From: Alphaproteobacteria bacterium
GTDB taxonomy: Bacteria > Pseudomonadota > Alphaproteobacteria > Rhizobiales > Beijerinckiaceae
DNA: 6,337 nt
Direction: 5' to 3'
NCBI GenBank assembly: GCA_009920595.1
Contig: RFZR01000099.1
Span: 1-6,337, forward strand
Under the pieces are notes generated by a model. That model searched no databases. It had not been told where the DNA came from and was given only the letters and a program-made list of their open reading frames with translations. Below, one piece after another: positions 1 to 5,897 of the stretch (the first letter of the stretch is position 1; the number at the start of each line of letters is the position of its first letter). The position numbers and the translations under genes were made by a program.

Positions 1-602
1 TCATTCATCACGCCATCAGAAGACAAAGACGGCTCTTCTACATGATGAACAATCAACGCGTCGAAATCGCGCGCATAAGTCAAAGCCCGGCGCATCACTT
101 GAGCATTCGAAACGGATCTTGCACCATCGGTGAAGAACACCGCGCCCGCTTCACTCAATAATCCGAATTCAGTCATTTCTTTGCCATGCAGACCTTTTGT
201 GAGAGCTGCAGAGGGAATGAGACGCACACCTGCCGTGTCACGTGCACGACGAATAATGTAATCAACGACCGCTGGATCATCGATTGGCGGATTTGTATCA
301 GGCATACAAACGACCGTTGTCACACCACCGGCAGCGGCCGCACGACTGGCCGAAGCCAATGACTCGCGATGTTCCGCACCAGGTTCACCCACAAAGGCAC
401 GCAGATCAACAAGACCAGGTGACAAAGCGCGCCCGCGCGCATCAATCACCATCGCGCCTTCTGGTGGCGATGACGCATCAATCGCATGGCCCATTTCACG
501 AATGACGCCGTCTTCAACAGCGAGAGCGCCCGCTTCTTCTCGTCCTGTTTCAGGATCAATAAGCCGCGCATTGATGATGAGGGTAGGACGAGCGGTACTC
601 AT
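1..602 (-). CDS. pyrC: Dihydroorotase-like protein, probably non-catalytic (3' end missing)
   Basis: This is the N-terminal ~200 residues of an amidohydrolase-fold dihydroorotase homologue; the C-terminal half lies beyond the left edge. Family landmarks visible are PGLVDL (62-67), GEPGAEHRES (72-81), AAAAGGVTTVVCMPDTNPP (88-106), ALTKGLHGKE (133-142) and HHVEEPSL (186-193). Active type I enzymes carry D-x-H-x-H after PGL; here it reads D66-L-R68-A-F70, so both metal-binding histidines are absent. The later His of the H-x-E-D/E motif (H187) is kept. Inference: a non-catalytic partner of PyrB, like the inactive dihydroorotase homologue bound to aspartate carbamoyltransferase in Pseudomonas; a separate active PyrC would then be needed elsewhere. 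Two ATGs occur in tandem (605 and 602). The second is preferred because the GGAGG Shine-Dalgarno lies 7 nt before it but only 4 nt before the first. Either start overlaps the pyrB stop, suggesting translational coupling. Confidence 0.9.
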   Translation of the reverse strand, partial: MSTARPTLIINARLIDPETGREEAGALAVEDGVIREMGHAIDASSPPEGAMVIDARGRALSPGLVDLRAFVGEPGAEHRESLASASRAAAAGGVTTVVCMPDTNPPIDDPAVVDYIIRRARDTAGVRLIPSAALTKGLHGKEMTEFGLLSEAGAVFFTDGARSVSNAQVMRRALTYARDFDALIVHHVEEPSLSSDGVMN

Positions 603-1564
603 CATCGTCCCTCCGCATTTGGCAAATGACGCGAGAGCGCTTCAAGCACCGCCATTCTTACCGCAACGCCCATTTCAACCTGCTCACGAATGAGGGATTG
701 CGCGCCATCGGCAATATCGGACGCGATTTCAACACCGCGATTCATCGGTCCCGGATGCATCACAAGCGCATCGGGTTTGGCAACGGACAGTTTTTCACGA
801 TCCAATCCGAAATAATGGAAATATTCTTTTACAGACGGAACGAATGAGCCATTCATCCGCTCGCGTTGCAGACGCAACATCATCACAATGTCAGCGTCCT
901 TCAATCCTTCGCGCATATTTGTGTAAACGCGCGCGCCCATATTCTCGATGCCACGCGGCAACAATGTTGTCGGCCCGATCACGCGCACTTCAGCGCCGAG
1001 CGCATTCAAAAGAATGAGATTGGAGCGCGCGACACGCGAATGAAGAATGTCACCGCAAATGGCCACAACCAGACCACGGATACGTCCTTTGGCACGGCGA
1101 ATGGTCAACGCATCAAGAAGCGCTTGCGTGGGATGTTCATGCGCCCCGTCACCAGCATTGATGACAGAGCAATCGACTTTGCGCGCAAGAAGCCCCACAG
1201 CCCCTGCCGCGTGATGGCGCACGACGATCAAATCGGGCCGCATCGCGTTCAACGTCATCGCGGTATCAATCAGTGTCTCGCCCTTTTTGATCGAGGACGA
1301 GGCAACCGACATATTCATCACATCAGCGCCCAAACGCTTTCCAGCAAGTTCGAAACTCGCCTGCGTTCGGGTGGAGGCCTCGAAAAAGAGATTGATCTGG
1401 GTGCGACCGCGCAAAGTCGCCTTTTTCTTCTCAACCTGCCGGGAGACCTCAACCGCCTCCTCCGCCATATCGAGCAATTGCAAAATATCTTCCGGGGTCA
1501 GCCCCTCGATACCGAGGAGATGGCGATGCGGGAACAAACGGGGTTCGCGACCGGAGATTGACAT
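602..1564 (-). CDS. pyrB: Aspartate carbamoyltransferase catalytic subunit
   Basis: Cytoplasmic enzyme that joins carbamoyl phosphate to L-aspartate, giving N-carbamoyl-L-aspartate, the committed step of de novo pyrimidine synthesis. The 320-residue protein is full length. The carbamoyl-phosphate loop S-T-R-T is at 64-67 within FFEASTRTQASFE, followed by the mobile-loop KKGET (93-97), R116 and H117 of VVRHHAAGA, HPTQALLDA (144-152), GDILHSRVARSN (171-182), the aspartate-binding region MLRLQRERM (229-237) and HPGPMNRGVE (270-279). All expected catalytic positions appear intact. The ATG at 1564 has GAGG four bases upstream (complement of 1569-1572) and leaves a normal short N-terminus before the family motif HLLGIEGL. 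It is the first gene of a unit with the dihydroorotase-like gene; no regulatory subunit PyrI is visible. It is divergent from topA. Confidence 0.97.
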   Translation of the reverse strand: MSISGREPRLFPHRHLLGIEGLTPEDILQLLDMAEEAVEVSRQVEKKKATLRGRTQINLFFEASTRTQASFELAGKRLGADVMNMSVASSSIKKGETLIDTAMTLNAMRPDLIVVRHHAAGAVGLLARKVDCSVINAGDGAHEHPTQALLDALTIRRAKGRIRGLVVAICGDILHSRVARSNLILLNALGAEVRVIGPTTLLPRGIENMGARVYTNMREGLKDADIVMMLRLQRERMNGSFVPSVKEYFHYFGLDREKLSVAKPDALVMHPGPMNRGVEIASDIADGAQSLIREQVEMGVAVRMAVLEALSRHLPNAEGR

Positions 1565-1767
1565 ATTGCCTCGCCTATAAAGGGGGAAAGGCGTCGCCGC
1601 AAGGCAAGCAGACGACCTTGATCGAATGATCCACGCCTCCCCGCATCGACCCCTCTCAAGCGGATTTTTCCGAGGCGGGACTTGACCCCGGCGGCCAGTT
1701 TCGCCATGTGAAGCCCTCCGCCGGCGGCTCCTCCGCCCGCTTTTTTGGTCTAAGCCGGAAAAAAATC
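1565..1767. promoter_or_regulatory. Divergent pyrB/topA intergenic region
   Basis: This spacer of about 200 bp must hold the promoters of both pyrB (leftward) and topA (rightward). On the plus strand a good -35-like TTGACC occurs at 1682-1687, but nothing close to TATAAT follows at normal spacing. On the minus strand TTGCGG, 17 bases and TATAGG end only nine bases before the pyrB ATG, too close to leave room for a ribosome binding site on the transcript. No promoter is therefore called with a precise position. The topA-proximal part is GC-rich and contains the palindrome CCGCCGGCGG and a terminator-like hairpin, described separately. Confidence 0.55.
1720..1746 (+). terminator. Intrinsic-terminator-like hairpin in the topA leader
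   Basis: On the plus strand GGCGG (1723-1727) pairs with CCGCC (1733-1737) around the loop CTCCT. After one C/C mismatch, two further pairs (1720-1721 with 1739-1740) extend the stem. Six T residues (1741-1746) follow the stem immediately. The form is that of a rho-independent terminator, but it lies 21 bases before the topA ATG, and no plus-strand gene lies upstream in the window for it to end. It could be a topA attenuator, a relic of a former upstream neighbour, or chance in GC-rich DNA. Confidence 0.4.
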
Positions 1768-4494
1768 ATGAAAGTTGTCATCGTCGAATCGCCCGCTAAG
1801 GCCAAGACGATCAACAAATATCTCGGCAAAGGCTATGAAGTGGTCGCCTCTTTTGGCCATATTCGTGATTTGCCGCCGAAAGATGGCTCGGTCGATCCCG
1901 ATCAGGATTTCATCATGACCTGGGCGATCGACGGCAAAGCGTCAAAACGCGTGTCTGAGATTGCCAGCGCCGTCAAAAGTTCTGACGGCCTCATTCTCGC
2001 AACCGACCCGGATCGAGAAGGCGAAGCCATCTCTTGGCATATTGTCGAGACGCTCAATGCACGCAAAGCGCTCAAAGGGATCCCTGTCGAACGCGTGACC
2101 TTCAACGCGATTACAAAAGACGCCGTTAAAGACGCGATGGCGCATCCGCGCGAAGTCGATCAAGCTCTTGTTGATGCCTATCTCGCGCGCCGTGCCCTTG
2201 ATTATCTCGTGGGCTTCCGCCTCTCGCCCGTTTTGTGGCGCAAATTACCGGGTGCACGCTCGGCAGGCCGTGTGCAATCGGTCGCTCTGCGTCTCGTTTG
2301 TGAGCGCGAGCGCGAAATCGATATGTTCCAAAGCCGCGAATATTGGTCGATCGCCGCAACGCTTGCGACACCGAAAGGCCAAGAATTCGAAGCGCGGCTT
2401 GTTGGCGCTGATGGCAAGAAAATCAATAAGCTTGATATTGGCTCGGGTGAAGAAGCAGACACTTTCAAGAAAGCGCTTGAAACGGCGCGCTTCACGGTCG
2501 CTTCTGTTGAATCAAAACCGGCAAAACGTCACCCCTATCCGCCTTTCACGACATCAACGCTGCAACAAGAAGCAAGCCGTAAGTTAGGGCTTGCGCCCGC
2601 GCGCACGATGCAGCTCGCGCAGCGTCTTTATGAAGGTGTTGATATTGGCGGCGAGACGGTTGGTCTCATCACTTATATGCGTACCGATGGTGTGGATCTG
2701 GCGCCGGAAGCGGTCTCTTCAATCCGCTCGATGATTGGTAAAGAATTCGGCGATGATTACGTGCCGCAAGCACCGCGTCGTTATAATTCGAAATTGAAGA
2801 ATGCGCAGGAAGCGCATGAAGCCATTCGCCCAACCGATATTTTCCGTCATCCAAACCAAGTGCGTAAATTGATCGATGACGATCAGGCGAAACTCTACGA
2901 GCTGATCTGGACACGCACGCTTGCCTGCCAAATGGAAAGCGCAGAGCTTGAACGCACATCTGTTGATATTGTGGCTGATGCAAAGTCACGCAAACTCGAT
3001 TTCCGCGCTTCAGGTCAGGTTGTTTTGTTCGACGGCTTCTTGAAGCTCTATCAAGAGTCGCGCGATGATGACGGCGACGACGAAGATAAGAACAAATTAC
3101 CGGCGATGAAAGCGAATGACGCGCTTGAAAAGCGCGCTATTCTGGCTGAGCAACATTTCACTGAACCACCGCCACGCTTCTCAGAAGCCTCGCTTGTCAA
3201 GCGCATGGAAGAACTCGGCATCGGCCGGCCTTCGACCTATGCCTCGACACTCGCCGTGTTACGTGACCGCGATTACATCCGAATTGAGAAAAAACGCATT
3301 CATGCCGAAGACAAAGGCATGTTGGTCACGGGCTTTCTAGAAAGCTTCTTTTCGAAATATGTCGAATATGATTTCACCGCTGCCTTGGAAGAAGATCTCG
3401 ACCGGATTTCAAATTCTGAAATTGGCTGGAAAGAGGTTTTAAGAAAATTCTGGAAGGAATTCTCGGCAGCGATTGCGGATACGACAGAGCTTGAGCGTAC
3501 CAAAGTGCTCGATGCGATGAATGAAACCATGGGTCCGCATATTTTCCCGGCGCGTGGTGATGGTGCTGATCCGCGCACCTGCCCTTCATGCAACGGTGGA
3601 CGCCTCTCCTTAAAGCTCGGAAAATTTGGTGCCTTTGTTGGTTGCTCGAATTATCCGGAATGCCGTTTCACGCGCCAGCTTGGTTCACCAAATGGTGAAG
3701 GTGATGCGGCAGCAGAAGGTGGAACACCCGGCACGCAAATTCTCGGCAAAGATCCGGTAACGGGCGAAGATATCACTTTGCGCGACGGTCGCTTTGGTCC
3801 CTATGTGCAACTGGGCGAAGGCGAAAAGCCGAAACGCCAAGGCCTGCCAAAAGGTCTTTCACGCAGCGCGGTTGATCTCGACATCGCGCTTAATCTTCTC
3901 TCGCTTCCACGCGAAGTGGCAAAACATCCGACAAGCGGTGAACCCATTCTGGTCAGCATCGGACGCTTCGGCCCTTATGTGCAGCATGGAAAAGTCTATG
4001 CGAGCCTGACTACCGCTGATGATGTGCTCACGATCGGTGCCAATCGCGCGATTGATTTGATCGTCACGAAAGAAAGCGGTGGTGGTGGATCACGCTTTGG
4101 TCGCGCTGCGTCGCCCGGTCGTGTGGTTGGACAACATCCAGATGGCGGCGACATCGTTGCGCGCGACGGACGCTATGGTCCCTATGTCAGCTGGAACGGT
4201 ATCAATGCAACTTTGCCGAAAGGCATGGGTGCCGACGCCGTGACGCTTGAAGAACCCATTCCGCTGATCGCGCAACGCGCTGCAAACGCGCCCGTCAAAA
4301 AGGGACGTGCTGCACCCAAGAAGGCCCCCGCTAAGAAGGCTGCGACCAAGGCCCCCGCGAAAAAAGCGGCCGCTGATAAGCCTGCCGCTGCGAAGAAGCC
4401 CGCAACAAAGACAGCGCCTGCAAAACAAGCCGCGGCAAAAAAAGCGCCTGCGAAAAAGACTGCAGCTAAGAAAGCGCCTGCGAAGAAGAAGTAG
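1768..4494 (+). CDS. topA: DNA topoisomerase I (type IA, omega protein)
   Basis: Relaxes negatively supercoiled DNA by cutting one strand through a 5'-phosphotyrosyl link, balancing gyrase. The 908-residue protein begins MKVVIVESPAKAKTI, the usual TopA N-terminus. The frame is open back to a GTG at 1708, but that would add 20 unconserved residues without a ribosome binding site; the ATG at 1768 has a weak GGA eight bases before it. The TOPRIM acidic residues are E7 and D80-x-D82-x-E84 (ATDPDREGEA). The catalytic tyrosine is Y303 in LITYMRTDG. A four-cysteine zinc ribbon follows (C605, C608, C626, C632). Three C-terminal DNA-binding repeats, each with GR(F/Y)GPYV, come next, then a 67-residue Lys/Ala-rich tail from about residue 842. 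A short acidic stretch (DDDGDDED) interrupts the middle. It is slightly longer than the E. coli enzyme, mostly through the tail. It is divergent from pyrB and convergent with DUF192. Confidence 0.97.
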   Translation: MKVVIVESPAKAKTINKYLGKGYEVVASFGHIRDLPPKDGSVDPDQDFIMTWAIDGKASKRVSEIASAVKSSDGLILATDPDREGEAISWHIVETLNARKALKGIPVERVTFNAITKDAVKDAMAHPREVDQALVDAYLARRALDYLVGFRLSPVLWRKLPGARSAGRVQSVALRLVCEREREIDMFQSREYWSIAATLATPKGQEFEARLVGADGKKINKLDIGSGEEADTFKKALETARFTVASVESKPAKRHPYPPFTTSTLQQEASRKLGLAPARTMQLAQRLYEGVDIGGETVGLITYMRTDGVDLAPEAVSSIRSMIGKEFGDDYVPQAPRRYNSKLKNAQEAHEAIRPTDIFRHPNQVRKLIDDDQAKLYELIWTRTLACQMESAELERTSVDIVADAKSRKLDFRASGQVVLFDGFLKLYQESRDDDGDDEDKNKLPAMKANDALEKRAILAEQHFTEPPPRFSEASLVKRMEELGIGRPSTYASTLAVLRDRDYIRIEKKRIHAEDKGMLVTGFLESFFSKYVEYDFTAALEEDLDRISNSEIGWKEVLRKFWKEFSAAIADTTELERTKVLDAMNETMGPHIFPARGDGADPRTCPSCNGGRLSLKLGKFGAFVGCSNYPECRFTRQLGSPNGEGDAAAEGGTPGTQILGKDPVTGEDITLRDGRFGPYVQLGEGEKPKRQGLPKGLSRSAVDLDIALNLLSLPREVAKHPTSGEPILVSIGRFGPYVQHGKVYASLTTADDVLTIGANRAIDLIVTKESGGGGSRFGRAASPGRVVGQHPDGGDIVARDGRYGPYVSWNGINATLPKGMGADAVTLEEPIPLIAQRAANAPVKKGRAAPKKAPAKKAATKAPAKKAAADKPAAAKKPATKTAPAKQAAAKKAPAKKTAAKKAPAKKK
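4291..4491 (+). repeat. Imperfect repeats coding the Lys/Ala/Pro tail of TopA
   Basis: The last 67 codons of topA encode a low-complexity tail built from variants of APAKKAA, with 23 lysines and only one acidic residue. At DNA level AAAGCGCCTGCGAA occurs at 4441-4454 and again at 4471-4484, a period of 30 bases. Such tails resemble histone H1 and the tails of actinobacterial TopA and HupB, where they bind DNA. A DNA-holding role here is inference. The repeated codons make this segment prone to length change by slippage. Confidence 0.8.
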
Positions 4495-4505
4495 CACGTC
4501 ACTGC

Positions 4506-4548
4506 AACGGCGAAACGAATTTAGTACTCAAAAAACTAGTTCGCCGTT
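4506..4548. terminator. Inverted repeat between convergent topA and DUF192
   Basis: AACGGCGAA (4506-4514) is exactly complementary in reverse to TTCGCCGTT (4540-4548). Inside the loop, TAGT (4522-4525) can pair with ACTA (4535-4538), shortening the effective loop. The element starts 11 bases after the topA stop and its right arm lies in the last codons of the DUF192 gene. Its place between two converging genes suits a bidirectional terminator, but neither strand has a clear T-run after the stem, so it may only protect 3' ends or be chance. Confidence 0.35.
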
Positions 4549-5000
4549 CCAAATAATTTGTGCCTTACGACATTGCCAGTTTGAATATTCAATTTCGCGC
4601 TGGTGCCGCCATTAAGTTCAAGCACCGCAAGAACCGGTTCACCTGAAGGGAGGACGCGCGTTGAAAAGGGCTCGCCTTTGGTGATGCGTGCAATCGTGCC
4701 ATCGGATCGAATAAAAATGATGTCGAGCGGCAGAGGAGTATCTTTCATCCACATGCGTACGTCTTCAGGCGCACCAAAATCAAACAACATGCCACGCTTT
4801 TCAGGAAGATAGGCACGCCCCATCAAGCCCCGTTGACGTTCTGCATCGGTACGCATGACTTCGACCTCAAAGCTGATGGGTCCCGATGCGTTTTCGATGA
4901 TCAGCGTTTCAAGTGCCGCAGCATGAAGAAGCGCCGGCCGTACAAGCGCGAAACTGACTAAAGCAATAAAGAAGGAAAAACGGAGACGACGCGCGATCAT
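4536..5000 (-). CDS. Exported DUF192 family protein
   Basis: A 154-residue protein of the DUF192 (UPF0127) family, whose biochemical role is not established. Residues 1-29 form a signal peptide: positive start (ARRLR), a hydrophobic core and an AAA cleavage region (HAAALE), so the mature protein should be periplasmic. Family motifs follow: RTDAERQRGLMGR (50-62), MLFDFG (71-76), MWMKDTPLPLDIIFI (83-97), and the C-terminal VLELNGGTSAKLNIQTGN (126-143). The frame stays open upstream to 5084, which would overlap the cold-shock gene and bury the signal peptide. The ATG at 5000 is preferred because AGAAGG lies five bases before it and the signal sequence then begins the protein. It sits 58 bp downstream of the cold-shock gene on the same strand, so they are probably co-transcribed. 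It converges with topA. Confidence 0.9.
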   Translation of the reverse strand: MIARRLRFSFFIALVSFALVRPALLHAAALETLIIENASGPISFEVEVMRTDAERQRGLMGRAYLPEKRGMLFDFGAPEDVRMWMKDTPLPLDIIFIRSDGTIARITKGEPFSTRVLPSGEPVLAVLELNGGTSAKLNIQTGNVVRHKLFGTAN

Positions 5001-5058
5001 GCTTGCCTTCTGCCGCGCTCCGCATTGAGGGTCAAGGTGAAACCGCTGTTCGGTTTTC

Positions 5059-5649
5059 CTAATGATCCATGATCGGCCCATCAATCAGGCGAATCTCGGC
5101 CGCCATCAGGCCTTTCGATCCTTCGCCAAAACGAACAAGCAATTCTTGATCAGGCCTGACATCGGCGATTCCATAGCGGCGGAGCACTTCCATATGAAGG
5201 AATATATCCGGTTTACCCTCACCTTCAGAAGCAAAGCCAAATCCGCGTAAGCGGTTAAACCATTTCACCCGCACCCGAACGAAGCCACCCTCTGCAGTGA
5301 CGTTCAAATGCGTGCGAGCAGGCGGCAATTGTGCCGGATGGACCGCGGTTGAAAGATCCATGGCCAGAATTCTCAGCACCTGCCAGCCACGACGGCCGGC
5401 AACAGCTTCGAAATCAAGCCGAGCGCCTTCATAGGCGACACGAAATCCGTCCCGCTGGAGACAGGTTACATGTAAAAGCACATCGGGGCCGCCACCATCA
5501 GGAACAACGAACCCAAATCCTTTAGCGACATCAAACCACTTGATTGCGCCCACCAGTCTGACGGGCGTGGTCAACGCAGTCGAAACCGCATGATCGCCTT
5601 CTTGATCTGCTTGGCCAAATCCACTCGATTGAAGCAACCGCTCATTCAT
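5059..5649 (-). CDS. Protein with two cold-shock domains
   Basis: A 196-residue nucleic-acid-binding protein with two cold-shock (OB-fold) domains, about residues 33-97 and 124-189, joined by a short linker. Domain 1 has AIKWFD, RNP1-like KGFGFV (43-48) and RNP2-like DVLLH (56-60). Domain 2 has RVKWFN, RGFGFA (135-140) and DIFLH (148-152). The aromatic residues that stack on single-stranded RNA or DNA (W38, F45, F47; W130, F137, F139) are kept in both. Double-domain cold-shock proteins are usual in Alphaproteobacteria, where single-domain ones also occur; the exact targets of this one cannot be told. The N-terminal ~30 residues are unstructured-looking. The ATG at 5649 has AGGGTG six bases before it and is preferred over an in-frame GTG at 5658 that would overlap that site. 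It is probably co-transcribed with DUF192, with its promoter in the AT-rich region before it. Confidence 0.93.
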   Translation of the reverse strand: MNERLLQSSGFGQADQEGDHAVSTALTTPVRLVGAIKWFDVAKGFGFVVPDGGGPDVLLHVTCLQRDGFRVAYEGARLDFEAVAGRRGWQVLRILAMDLSTAVHPAQLPPARTHLNVTAEGGFVRVRVKWFNRLRGFGFASEGEGKPDIFLHMEVLRRYGIADVRPDQELLVRFGEGSKGLMAAEIRLIDGPIMDH

Positions 5650-5791
5650 AACAAACACCCTACATGACCTAACGTAATGACTCGATTAACAAAGCTTATT
5701 CGCTGTCTATTGGCAACCGAAATAAATGCCCATTCAATATAAAAAATACATAAATTTGTTGATTCAACTCTGAAATTTCTGGGATCAATAA

Positions 5792-5807
5792 ATTAGAAAT
5801 TTCTAAT
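5792..5807. repeat. Perfect 16-bp palindrome ATTAGAAATTTCTAAT
   Basis: A perfect uninterrupted 8+8 palindrome, with its inner GAAATTTC repeated at 5772-5779, 24 bp away centre to centre. This is the size and symmetry of a dimeric repressor or activator site, lying about 145-160 bp before the cold-shock ATG. No specific regulator can be named from the sequence. Confidence 0.75.
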
Positions 5808-5838
5808 CAAATTTATCTGAATTCCGTTTGGGAATGTG

Positions 5839-5850
5839 TTATTCGAATAA
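5839..5850. repeat. 12-bp palindrome TTATTCGAATAA beside a second dyad
   Basis: A perfect 12-bp palindrome. Immediately to its left, ATTCC (5821-5825) and GGAAT (5831-5835) form another dyad with a 5-base spacer. Both lie nearer the transporter's 3' end than the cold-shock start. They could be operator sites, or the weak hairpin could help end the transporter transcript, although no T-run follows on the minus strand. Confidence 0.55.
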
Positions 5851-5897
5851 ATGACGTTTTTTAGAAGAATTTTCTCTGGAATTGCTGGCCTTAGGGA

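Larger units (their letters stand above)
5650..5897 (-). promoter_or_regulatory. AT-rich regulatory spacer before the cold-shock gene
   Basis: This 248-bp gap is strongly AT-rich compared with the genes on both sides. It should hold the promoter and leader of the leftward cold-shock/DUF192 unit, and the 3' end of the leftward metal transporter transcript. On the minus strand, TTGCCA (complement of 5709-5714) and TATATT (complement of 5735-5740) are promoter-like hexamers, but neither has a good partner at 16-18 bp. It contains dyads at 5758-5768, 5792-5807, 5821-5835 and 5839-5850, and four AAATTT blocks. No reliable coding frame and no clear terminator for the transporter were seen. Confidence 0.6.

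Noticed and set aside
866..1561. A 231-codon plus-strand open frame antisense to pyrB
   Set aside because: It mirrors the clearly real pyrB frame, has no recognisable domain, and is the kind of long antisense frame that codon bias produces.
1575..1604. TTGCGG-17-TATAGG as the pyrB promoter on the minus strand
   Set aside because: Spacing is ideal, but transcription would begin almost at the ATG and leave out the GAGG ribosome binding site.
1626..1685. A 19-codon plus-strand mini-ORF (MIHASPHRPLSSGFFRGGT) upstream of topA
   Set aside because: It has no Shine-Dalgarno and no amino-acid run suggesting attenuation, and topA is not a biosynthetic gene; probably chance.
1706..1711. ATGTGA start-stop in the topA leader
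   Set aside because: A minimal start-stop is expected often by chance and no ribosome binding site precedes it.
1708..1767. A GTG start for topA 20 codons upstream
   Set aside because: The extra residues are not part of the family, there is no ribosome binding site, and the extension runs through the terminator-like hairpin. The ATG at 1768 gives the canonical N-terminus.
4090..4497. Minus-strand open frames rich in Leu/Phe/Arg or Ala/Phe over the topA 3' end
   Set aside because: They are the reverse reading of the Lys/Ala repeat codons; the apparent hydrophobic protein is an artefact of that bias.
5001..5084. A longer DUF192 start at 5084
   Set aside because: It would overlap the cold-shock gene, put 28 charged residues before the signal peptide and ignore the AGAAGG site before the ATG at 5000.
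5650..5897. A CRISPR array or mobile-element end in the AT-rich spacer
   Set aside because: There are no regular direct repeats of 20 bases or more, no terminal inverted repeats and no target-site duplication; only short dyads and AAATTT blocks.
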